Shown piece after piece: positions 1 to 5,803 of a stretch of 9,913 nucleotides of DNA. A program made the translations under genes and the position numbers. Source of the DNA: Candidatus Aminicenantota bacterium (GTDB lineage: Bacteria > Acidobacteriota > Aminicenantia > UBA2199). A model generated the notes under the pieces. The model was given only the letters and a program-made list of their open reading frames with translations, had not been told where the DNA came from and searched no databases. Every line of letters begins with the position of its first letter. Position 1 is the first letter of the stretch. The DNA lies in the NCBI GenBank assembly GCA_023137075.1, contig JAGLQA010000308.1, positions 1 through 9,913 of the forward strand, read 5' to 3'.

Positions 1-107
1 CGGGCCCGCCGCATGGTTTCAAAGGTTACCGGCTGGGCCGCGTACAGGTCCGAATCGCCGCCGACAATCACGGGATTGACAATATGGGCAATCGATAATT
101 TGGTCAT
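1..107 (-). CDS. Partial unrecognised protein (N-terminus only), glycan locus
   Basis: Only the first 35 codons are in the window; the gene continues beyond the left edge. The start is the ATG at 107, preceded by a good ribosome site (AGAGGAAG about six bases upstream). The visible N-terminus reads MTKLSIAHIVNPV, then residues rich in D, Y, Q and T. A short hydrophobic strand near the start (residues 4-15) would fit the first beta strand of a Rossmann-like or glycosyltransferase fold, but this is too little to assign a family. It lies 72 bases after the DUF115 gene in the same direction, so it is probably in the same operon and concerned with the same glycan. The piece is visibly GC-richer (61 of 107 bases by hand count) than the end of the gene before it. 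Confidence 0.6.
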   Translation of the reverse strand, partial: MTKLSIAHIVNPVIVGGDSDLYAAQPVTFETMRRA

Positions 108-179
108 AGTAGCTTCCTCTTTTTTTTAACAGAACTCCCTGTTGGGTCGGGCTCAAGGATTTATTTTTATCGTATATGC

Positions 180-1028
180 TCACTGCTGTGAATTATTTAA
201 TTTTTGCATCATCTTTGCCAAACTTTTTCTTTCTAAGATTTCTAATTTTCCACCTCTTGTAGCATTGATCATCCAGCCCCCTTTTTCACGTAAAAAACAA
301 TCCGCCCACCTTAATGATTTTTCAATCATTTTCGTATCCGGCAGGCACCAGGATTTCCCACCCCGGTAATTTTTGATGAAGTGGTTGTCATCGCCGGAAG
401 CAGTGCAATAATCATTGCTTTGGTCATTATACTCTTCTATTTTGTATTTAAAATAATGATCAATACCATACAACACGAAATGTTCTATTCCCATGAAGTA
501 TCCTATTTGCAATGCTACTAATAAACTTGCTCCGCCTATTGTTACATGATGATAAATTTTCTTCGAAAAGACCAATGGTGGGGCCTTATATTTTGCGCCT
601 AACCAGGTAAAATCACCGGCCAGGACCGGTCGTTCTTTAGCGGCGATAAAAACTGTGCCACAACTCTTCTTCACAATTTCATTCCCAAAATTGTTAATCA
701 TTCCCATATCGGCAGATACAGTATACAGCGGACGTAAAGAGGACATTTCATAGGCTAAGTGGAACCGGTTAAAACAAAAGGTTACCTCATTTTTCAGTTT
801 TTCCAGATCTTCAACCCTGACACTGGGCCCACTGCCGATTAAAAATCCAATCCTACCTTTATGGATGTCTTTTAATTTTTTTAGCTTTTCGCCGTCACAA
901 TTTTCGTATAATCCAAAAAGAGTTAAAAGGATTTGTGCGTTCCACAAGAACTTTGCCCCTAACCGTTTACAGATATATATGGGATTCAACTTTCTTTTAA
1001 TATCCTGTGAAATTAAACGCTTGTCCAA
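180..1028 (-). CDS. DUF115 / CMP-sugar glycosyltransferase-like protein
   Basis: A 282-residue protein of the DUF115 (MptE-like, also in Maf flagellin glycosylation proteins) group. Visible motifs: GSGPSV at 65-70, N87 in FCFNRFH, SAD at 105-107, GGASLLVALQIGYF at 165-178, LYGIDHYF at 186-193, DDNHFI at 213-218 and NATRGGKLEIL at 255-265. From memory, the GT42 sialyltransferase CstII shows the same order: GNGPSL, CNQF, a T-x-G helix ending in ALGY, SGIDFY, then a catalytic His in NDNSHY. H216 here would match that His. I infer a glycosyltransferase using a CMP-sugar, plausibly the product of the upstream cytidylyltransferase. Related DUF115 proteins are annotated as hydroxymethylpterin diphosphokinases, which is less fitting here. 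The start is a TTG one base after the lactonase stop; the next Met (residue 95) lies inside the domain, so translation is probably coupled. The gene is AT-rich at its end. Confidence 0.78.
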   Translation of the reverse strand: MDKRLISQDIKRKLNPIYICKRLGAKFLWNAQILLTLFGLYENCDGEKLKKLKDIHKGRIGFLIGSGPSVRVEDLEKLKNEVTFCFNRFHLAYEMSSLRPLYTVSADMGMINNFGNEIVKKSCGTVFIAAKERPVLAGDFTWLGAKYKAPPLVFSKKIYHHVTIGGASLLVALQIGYFMGIEHFVLYGIDHYFKYKIEEYNDQSNDYCTASGDDNHFIKNYRGGKSWCLPDTKMIEKSLRWADCFLREKGGWMINATRGGKLEILERKSLAKMMQKLNNSQQ

Positions 1029-1029
1029 T

Positions 1030-1812
1030 TTATCTCTTTATTTGCAATCCGCTGCTTATGTCTTCATCTATCCAATAAACCAGGTCGCCGGTTCGGGGAC
1101 AGATTCCCAGGGCAGGTAATTTGAGCGGATCGTAACTCCCCTGTACAAGAGTACGAAAAGCTTGCGATTTTTCGGCACCGGCTGCAAGCAGCCAGACATT
1201 TTTTGCGGCATTAAAAACTGGGAAAGTAACCGTAACTCGATCCAATCCTTCGGGCCCCCTGCCTGCCGATACTGCCAAATAGTGTGATTCTTTCAAAACT
1301 TTGGAACCGGGGAATAGGGAGGCGGTATGCCCATCGGCCCCAAAACCTAATAAGGCTAGATCAAAAACAGGGACGGGTTCGTCGCCGGCGAAACCGGCTA
1401 ATTTTTCCCGGTAATCGGCGGCAGCGTCTCCCGGCTTAAGTTCGCCGACTATACTATAGACGTTATCCCGTGATATTTGTAAAGGTTCGATCAGGGTATC
1501 GAAAATCAGTTTGAAATTACTGTCTTTATGATCGGGAGGTACGCAGCGTTCATCGCTAAAAAATACAATGACCCGCTTCCAATCGATTTTTTTTGCAGCG
1601 GAAGATTTTACAATGTTCTTATTCAATTCCTGGGGCGTTCTACCCCCTCCTAGTATGACTGAAAAAAAACCTTGTGATTGTTGAGTGTCGGATGCCAATT
1701 TCAGAAATGCCCCGGCCAGGTTTTCCAGGAGTTTTTCTTTTGTTTCCCGGGTATTTATCGTAGGAGGCTTTGCCTTCCGCCAATCACAAATAAAAATATC
1801 TATCTTGCCCAT
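1030..1812 (-). CDS. 6-phosphogluconolactonase family protein
   Basis: A 260-residue protein of the 6-phosphogluconolactonase (DevB/Pgl) branch of the NagB-like fold. It hydrolyses a sugar-phosphate lactone to the aldonate phosphate, in the cytoplasm. Family landmarks: GGGRTP at 55-60 (usually GGSTP), DERCVPPDHKDSN at 87-99, GFGADGHTASLFPGS at 156-170 with the expected catalytic His at 162, and RVTVTFPVFNAA at 192-203. Length is normal. The reading frame is open upstream to a TTG at 1842 overlapping the isomerase, but the ATG at 1812 lies one base after the isomerase stop and is the better, coupled start. There is no glucose-6-phosphate dehydrogenase or other pentose-phosphate gene nearby. 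It sits between a SIS isomerase and a DUF115 gene, so its lactone is probably made by the neighbouring Gfo/Idh/MocA enzyme rather than being 6-phosphogluconolactone of central metabolism. Confidence 0.88.
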   Translation of the reverse strand: MGKIDIFICDWRKAKPPTINTRETKEKLLENLAGAFLKLASDTQQSQGFFSVILGGGRTPQELNKNIVKSSAAKKIDWKRVIVFFSDERCVPPDHKDSNFKLIFDTLIEPLQISRDNVYSIVGELKPGDAAADYREKLAGFAGDEPVPVFDLALLGFGADGHTASLFPGSKVLKESHYLAVSAGRGPEGLDRVTVTFPVFNAAKNVWLLAAGAEKSQAFRTLVQGSYDPLKLPALGICPRTGDLVYWIDEDISSGLQIKR

Positions 1813-1813
1813 T

Positions 1814-2377
1814 TTAATCGATTTTATATTCGGATTTTCCAATGATTAGGTCACACTCAGCCATCAACCAGATGGAGTGGGTATTTTCTACAATGTTATA
1901 AGATTTACTGTCTACCCAGAAATTAATATCCCCGAGGATTTTTAATGGATTATCTTTTTCAAATCCCGTAAAGGTAACAACCGGGTTTCCCACGAATTTA
2001 GCATATTTTGCCGCGTTGACTATATTGGCTGATCTCCCACTGGAACTAATCAGCACGATTACATCTCCCGGGTCCGCATAGAGTTCCAATGCCTTTTTTA
2101 TCCACATTTCATAACTACAGTCATTGGAAAAAGCAGTAATTAATCCCGGTTCATTAAAACTAACCGCCCTGATTCCAGCCTGTTTACTGAAATCGAAAGC
2201 ACCATGACTGGCGATACTTGCACTGGCTCCATTGCCGGCGAGGACCATCTTTTTCCCCTTTTCTTTTGTAATTAGCAGCAGGTTCCGCATTTCTACCAGT
2301 TCTTTAGATACATCGGTATCAAACAACGTCTGCTTATATATATTAAGATATTCCCGGATAAACTGCAAGTCATCCAT
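1814..2377 (-). CDS. GmhA-like SIS-domain sugar-phosphate isomerase
   Basis: A 187-residue single SIS domain protein, the size of sedoheptulose-7-phosphate isomerase (GmhA). Visible: GNGASAS at 48-54 and SSSGRSANIV at 111-120, the two phosphate-binding loops, and VENTHSIWLMAE at 163-174 near the C-terminus. By the E. coli GmhA alignment I remember, catalytic Glu65 corresponds to D62 here (in SHGAFDF) and His180 to H167. A ketose-phosphate/aldose-phosphate isomerisation is therefore likely, with an unusual Asp. No heptose kinase (HddA) or nucleotidyltransferase (HddC) is nearby, so a classical GDP-heptose role is doubtful. The ATG start at 2377 directly follows the oxidoreductase stop with no gap, and GGGAGG six bases upstream is a clear ribosome site. 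The stop lies one base before the lactonase ATG. The substrate is not readable from sequence; heptulose, hexulose or pentulose phosphate are all possible. Confidence 0.85.
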   Translation of the reverse strand: MDDLQFIREYLNIYKQTLFDTDVSKELVEMRNLLLITKEKGKKMVLAGNGASASIASHGAFDFSKQAGIRAVSFNEPGLITAFSNDCSYEMWIKKALELYADPGDVIVLISSSGRSANIVNAAKYAKFVGNPVVTFTGFEKDNPLKILGDINFWVDSKSYNIVENTHSIWLMAECDLIIGKSEYKID

Positions 2378-3370
2378 TTATAACCTCCCTTCCGCATATA
2401 CTTTGTCAACCATTTGCATCAGTTTTAATGCATCGTTAATATTACCTATTTCTATTGGCTTATCACTTATAATAGCTGTGAAAAAATGTTCTACCTCGGA
2501 TTTCCAGAAACTATCGGAATGATACGTAGTGCGCTCCTCATCTTTCCAGGTGGCGGCCGGGGCGGTACTGCGGTTTTTGGCGATAGATAATACTTCATCC
2601 CCGTATGTCCCGGATGAGGTCTTAAGCCCATTAAGCACCATATATCCTTTCTCTAAGAAAACTTCAAAAGAAAAAAGGTGCCGCCACTGGGTCATGGTTG
2701 AGTGCAGCGAGGCTGCCATGCCGGTTTTGCTGTTCTTGAAAATAGCAAAAACATTGTCCTCGATATCGAGTTTCCAGTAAAGGTTGGAAACAAAGGATTT
2801 TACTTCATCGAATTCACCTCCTATGTACAAAAATAAATCCAGCATGTGAATGCCCTGGTCTAAAAAAATTCCTCCCCCGGCCGATTTTTGCTTCACTCTC
2901 CAATCTTTAAAAAAATCCTTATCGACACTTTTCCCGTAACGGCCTCTCATCCACAATACATTACCGTATTCTTGTGAATCGATGAGTTTTTTCATACGTT
3001 GGATACTGGCATGATGCCTGTGGTTGAAGCCATACATCAGCTTTTTGTCGGAAAATTCGGCGACTTCTTTTATCTCCTCCACTTCCCCGGCATTAAAAGC
3101 AGGCGGTTTTTCACAAAAAACATGTTTCCCGGCTTTTAGCGCCGCAATGGTGAGTGGTTTATTCAAGAAATTGGGCGTGCATATAATAACCGCGTCGATG
3201 GCTGGGTCATGAATGATCTCTTCCGCGGATTTTGCCCTGTGAAATTCCTGGGAATCGATGTTTTCATTCGGTTCATAAACGGAAACAACCGCGCCTTTTC
3301 CATTAGAAGAGATTTCTTTGGCACGGATTTGACCCATTTTACCGAAACCGATTATACCGGATCTAACCAT
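2378..3370 (-). CDS. Gfo/Idh/MocA family NAD(P)-dependent oxidoreductase
   Basis: A 330-residue, full-length member of the Gfo/Idh/MocA family. The N-terminal Rossmann fold starts with GIIGFGKMG (5-13). CTPNFLN at 64-70 and CEKP at 86-89 are the usual cofactor and substrate motifs. The C-terminal alpha/beta domain has GGGIFLDQGIHMLD at 165-178, whose D171 and H175 are the expected active-site pair. Known family members oxidise or reduce a ring carbon of sugars, sugar phosphates, sugar nucleotides or inositols, and some oxidise C1 to a lactone. A lactonase two genes downstream makes C1 oxidation of an aldose phosphate attractive here, but this is inference; 3-dehydrogenation, as in UDP-sugar or NtdC-type enzymes, is an alternative. 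The ATG at 3370 follows GGAGG and overlaps the end of the upstream dehydrogenase by eight bases. The isomerase starts immediately after its stop. Confidence 0.9.
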   Translation of the reverse strand: MVRSGIIGFGKMGQIRAKEISSNGKGAVVSVYEPNENIDSQEFHRAKSAEEIIHDPAIDAVIICTPNFLNKPLTIAALKAGKHVFCEKPPAFNAGEVEEIKEVAEFSDKKLMYGFNHRHHASIQRMKKLIDSQEYGNVLWMRGRYGKSVDKDFFKDWRVKQKSAGGGIFLDQGIHMLDLFLYIGGEFDEVKSFVSNLYWKLDIEDNVFAIFKNSKTGMAASLHSTMTQWRHLFSFEVFLEKGYMVLNGLKTSSGTYGDEVLSIAKNRSTAPAATWKDEERTTYHSDSFWKSEVEHFFTAIISDKPIEIGNINDALKLMQMVDKVYAEGRL

Positions 3371-4199
3371 TTATTACCTCCTCTACTAATTTTCTAAAAT
3401 CTTTTGTGGAGCCTTTCAGGAAAGCATCACAGGTGCTGGCAACATGGGGGGTCATAAAAAAACGATCCGGGTGAAATCTTTTTAATTTCCCTGCATAGGG
3501 TTCCTGCCAATACACGTCGAATGCGGCAAAGAGGCGGCCCCTCTCCAATTCTTTATAAAGAGCGTCTTCGGAAACGACAGCTCCCCGGGCCGTATTGATT
3601 AATACGGCTCCATTCTTGAGGAGAGCGAGTTTTTCCTCATCTATAAAATTTTTATTCTCCGGCACATTGGGAATATGAAGGGTTACGCAGTGAGCCCCTT
3701 TCAACATTTCGTGAAGTTCTCCCTCCCGGTTATCAGCTATATCAAAGGTCTTAACAAACATAAGAGACTTCATTTTTTTAGCCACTCTTTGCCCTATATT
3801 TCCCAGCCCGATAATCAACAGGTTTTTCTCCTGCAAGGAGGCCCGGGGAAATTTAACCCACGGACTTAAAGTCCCGATACTTGCATATAACATTTTTAAT
3901 ACCAAGAAGCAAGTAAAATTTGCCGTTTCCTCAAAAACAAATTCAATTGTTGCCGGGGAGGGGAAGGCCACTTTAATTCCCCTGCGGGCTGCTTCCTCGA
4001 TGGGGACGTTATCTTTTCCCACTCCCGCTCGGAAAATACCCTTTAAACCGGGAAATTCTTCTAATTTTATGGGCTTGCTGCCTAACAGGGCGATTTCCGC
4101 TTCCCTTTTGTTTTCGGTAAAGGCCAGGTCATCGATCAGGCCGTCGAGAGTTTTCGTGTTTTTCCATATTTTGATGTTTTTTTGATATTCCGAATGCAA
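3363..4199 (-). CDS. D-isomer-specific 2-hydroxyacid dehydrogenase (SerA/GhrB type)
   Basis: A 278-residue NAD-dependent D-2-hydroxyacid dehydrogenase. Numbered from the TTG start, the nucleotide-binding GLGNIG is at 131-136 with the cofactor-selecting Asp near 153. The catalytic triad is R205 in INTARG, E233 in YWQEP and H252 in TPHVAST. The N-terminal FRAGVGKDNVPIEEA (residues 56-70) is the usual substrate-side motif. It is somewhat shorter than typical 310-330-residue relatives, mainly in the linker before the Rossmann fold. The start choice rests on AAGGAGG at 4208-4214, eight bases before TTG 4199; an in-frame ATG at 4256 would add 19 basic residues and has no ribosome site. Family members interconvert 2-hydroxy and 2-keto acids, including 3-phosphoglycerate, hydroxypyruvate and 2-ketogluconate. 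In this setting C2 oxidation of an aldonate phosphate is my preferred, unproven role; a serine-pathway function looks unlikely. Confidence 0.85.
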   Translation of the reverse strand: MHSEYQKNIKIWKNTKTLDGLIDDLAFTENKREAEIALLGSKPIKLEEFPGLKGIFRAGVGKDNVPIEEAARRGIKVAFPSPATIEFVFEETANFTCFLVLKMLYASIGTLSPWVKFPRASLQEKNLLIIGLGNIGQRVAKKMKSLMFVKTFDIADNREGELHEMLKGAHCVTLHIPNVPENKNFIDEEKLALLKNGAVLINTARGAVVSEDALYKELERGRLFAAFDVYWQEPYAGKLKRFHPDRFFMTPHVASTCDAFLKGSTKDFRKLVEEVING

Positions 4200-4207
4200 A
4201 ATTCTTA

Positions 4208-4214
4208 CCTCCTT
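4208..4214 (-). promoter_or_regulatory. Strong Shine-Dalgarno deciding a TTG start
   Basis: On the minus strand this reads AAGGAGG, followed by eight bases (TAAGAATT) and TTG. It lies inside the frame that would be translated from the upstream ATG at 4256, which itself has nothing resembling a ribosome site. This favours TTG 4199 as the start of the 2-hydroxyacid dehydrogenase. Confidence 0.7.
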
Positions 4215-4276
4215 TTTATTTTCTTTTCTTCTACTTCCTCGATTATTGAGACACATCGCGGCGTGTTTTAACGCAT

Positions 4277-5038
4277 TTAAAGTATTTCCTTCATTGGTAT
4301 ATATCGATTGACTGCCGCGGCAGTGATAAAATTGGTCCGCTCACTGGCTTTAAAATAGATTTCTCCACCGGCTGCTTTTACGATTGCCAACCCGGCGGCT
4401 ACATCCCATATACGTATGTCCTCTTCCATATAGGCTTCCGCCCGGCCGCAGGCCACCCAGGTTAGGGATAAGGCTGCGGAACCGATCATGCGCACCTTCT
4501 TCCACTCCTGTACTTTGCGCACGAACCGGGTCAGGCTGTCCGTGCCATAATCCCGCCACGAAGGAAACCCGGTACAAATAACACCCTGATTCTTGCTTTC
4601 AACCGGGCTGGTATCTATCGTTTTTTCGTTTAACCAGGCCCCTTTTTTATTACATATTTCGGACTCCTTCACAACACCGGTAAACATTTCGTCATGGTAG
4701 ATGTCGTAGATTATTCCCACAATAGGTTCTTGTTTACACCACAGGGCAATGGATATGCAGTACATCGGTATGGACCGGGAATAGTTGAGGGTGCCGTCTA
4801 AGGGATCGATTATCCAAAAATAACCGCTGTATTCCCGGAAATCGACCTGTTCACCGCCCTCTTCCGATAATACCGGGTAAGGAGAACCGGCGTCCAGGAA
4901 ATTTGTAATCTCTTTATGCAGGTGCTTGTCCGTGGAAAGAGAAATATCCTTGTTCACCTGGGAGAGAGTCGTCCGCGAGTCCGACCCGAGTTCCGCTTTT
5001 AAATCTTTTAAAAATGCTGCTAGTTGAGTTAAATTCAT
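4277..5038 (-). CDS. Inositol monophosphatase family sugar phosphatase
   Basis: A 253-residue Mg-dependent phosphatase of the IMPase/CysQ/FBPase group. The metal-binding motifs are intact: SEEGGE at 58-63, IIDPLDGTLNYSRSIP at 76-91 and WDVAAG at 211-216, with D78, D81 and D212 as ligands. ISLSTDKHLHKE (32-43) is the usual N-terminal motif. Such enzymes remove phosphate from inositol-1-phosphate, 3'-phosphoadenosine-5'-phosphate, fructose bisphosphate or sugar phosphates such as histidinol or heptose phosphates, and sequence alone does not tell which. In this operon it lies between a cytidylyltransferase and a 2-hydroxyacid dehydrogenase, so dephosphorylation of an acid sugar before CMP activation is a reasonable inference, the role KdsC or a NeuAc-9-phosphatase plays elsewhere. 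ATG 5038 has GAGG four to five bases upstream. A 77-base gap without a terminator follows before the dehydrogenase start. Confidence 0.9.
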   Translation of the reverse strand: MNLTQLAAFLKDLKAELGSDSRTTLSQVNKDISLSTDKHLHKEITNFLDAGSPYPVLSEEGGEQVDFREYSGYFWIIDPLDGTLNYSRSIPMYCISIALWCKQEPIVGIIYDIYHDEMFTGVVKESEICNKKGAWLNEKTIDTSPVESKNQGVICTGFPSWRDYGTDSLTRFVRKVQEWKKVRMIGSAALSLTWVACGRAEAYMEEDIRIWDVAAGLAIVKAAGGEIYFKASERTNFITAAAVNRYIPMKEIL

Positions 5039-5069
5039 TTTTCCTCAATGGAAGAGTTCAAAGAATTCC

Positions 5070-5090
5070 TTCATCATTCATAATTCATCA
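5070..5090. repeat. Three tandem heptamers (TTCATMA)
   Basis: On the plus strand the bases read TTCATCA, TTCATAA, TTCATCA with no spacer. They fill the space between the cytidylyltransferase stop (5092-5094) and the phosphatase leader. The middle copy differs at one base. On the transcribed strand the repeat supplies several ATG/TGA overlaps but no ribosome site. Heptanucleotide repeats of this AT-rich kind are known in bacterial intergenic spacers and could vary in copy number. Confidence 0.7.
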
Positions 5091-5091
5091 T

Positions 5092-5760
5092 TTAGCCCTT
5101 TCGATATATTGCTTCCGCCATTCTTAAATCCTCTTCATGTTTTATAATCAATCCGGCCATCCTGCTGATCGGAAAATAACCGACATGGTCGGAATAAGTG
5201 GCGCACTTACCGGTTTCAAAGGCATTTAAATAGACAGACCTTTTCCACCCGGTAATACTCCAGGTGACACGCTGCACAGGCTGCAAATCCTGGGAATTGG
5301 TCTTCTCCTTATAAGTAAAATTAACCGGTTTCCCCCGGTAAACACACTCAATCTGCTCATTCACGACACTTAATAAAACATCGTATTCGCTGCGCGCAAA
5401 AAACATTGTGAATTCTCTTACCTCTCGAGCAGTGAGCAGCGGGGCAATGCTGTGCACCTGCACTAAATATTCACACTCATGATCGGTTAAGAATTCATGG
5501 ATATACTGCTCGCTGGTAGCTTTATTATTTGCTAATTCAGCGGGCCGCTTGTGAAAAAAAACACCCTCCTGTTCGGCAATTTCACCAAATCTGGGGTGCT
5601 CCGAATTGACCCAGGTCTCGGCAAAAACGGCGGCCTCTTTGCACTTTCTTATGGCCCTGCTTATGAGAGGTATCCCGTTTATTTCGCGGAGATTTTTCTG
5701 TTTCAGTCTTTGACTGCCCATCCTGGCCGGTATCATACAGATAATTTTTTTTTTCTTCAT
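5092..5760 (-). CDS. NeuA-like cytidylyltransferase (CMP-acid-sugar synthetase)
   Basis: A 222-residue nucleotidyltransferase of the acylneuraminate/Kdo cytidylyltransferase family. It would couple CTP to the anomeric hydroxyl of a 2-keto sugar acid, releasing pyrophosphate. The N-terminal nucleotide-binding signature IPARMGSQRLKQKNL (10-24) is well kept, as are the next segment GIPLISRAI (29-37) and the acidic C-terminal EEDLRMAEAIYR (209-220). The segment that is usually LQPTSPLR reads VQVHSIAPLLT (100-110), and the usual product-side NG-x-Y region is replaced by VTWSITGWKR (165-174). It is therefore a divergent branch whose substrate may not be sialic acid. ATG 5760 follows AGGA by about six bases; a GTG at 5778 in the same frame lies in a hairpin and is less likely. 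The gene starts 43 bases after the sulfatase-like gene, at the head of the sugar-acid block. Confidence 0.88.
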   Translation of the reverse strand: MKKKKIICMIPARMGSQRLKQKNLREINGIPLISRAIRKCKEAAVFAETWVNSEHPRFGEIAEQEGVFFHKRPAELANNKATSEQYIHEFLTDHECEYLVQVHSIAPLLTAREVREFTMFFARSEYDVLLSVVNEQIECVYRGKPVNFTYKEKTNSQDLQPVQRVTWSITGWKRSVYLNAFETGKCATYSDHVGYFPISRMAGLIIKHEEDLRMAEAIYRKG

Positions 5761-5773
5761 AGTATTCCTGCCA

Positions 5774-5792
5774 TTCACTCGATATTAGTGAA
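5774..5792. repeat. Small inverted repeat before the cytidylyltransferase
   Basis: TTCACT (5774-5779) and AGTGAA (5787-5792) are perfect complements separated by seven bases. The hairpin lies between the sulfatase-like stop and the ribosome site of the cytidylyltransferase. No T-run follows on either strand, so it is not a classical terminator. It could protect an mRNA end or be incidental. Confidence 0.4.
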
Positions 5793-5803
5793 CGGCCACT
5801 CTT

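Noticed and set aside
129..144. Inverted repeat AACAG/CTGTT next to a run of T on the plus strand
   Set aside because: The stem is five base pairs. In the direction of the genes it is followed by A residues, not T, so it does not make a terminator for this operon.
1813..1842. TTG start at 1842 for the lactonase
   Set aside because: It would overlap the isomerase by 29 bases and has no ribosome site, whereas ATG 1812 is one base after the isomerase stop.
4200..4256. Longer ATG start for the 2-hydroxyacid dehydrogenase
   Set aside because: It has no ribosome site and would add a basic, unstructured tail; AAGGAGG sits within this stretch at proper distance from TTG 4199. The longer form would, however, keep a VRIL strand, so it is not fully excluded.
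4350..4581. Open frames on both strands inside the phosphatase gene
   Set aside because: They lie over the conserved WDVAAG end of the phosphatase and their translations are Arg/Pro/Gly-rich shadow sequences without motifs.
1814..5760. Classical GDP- or ADP-heptose pathway
   Set aside because: Only a GmhA-like isomerase and a general phosphatase fit; the heptose kinase, the guanylyl/adenylyl transferase and the epimerase are absent, and the nucleotidyltransferase present is of the CMP-acid-sugar type.
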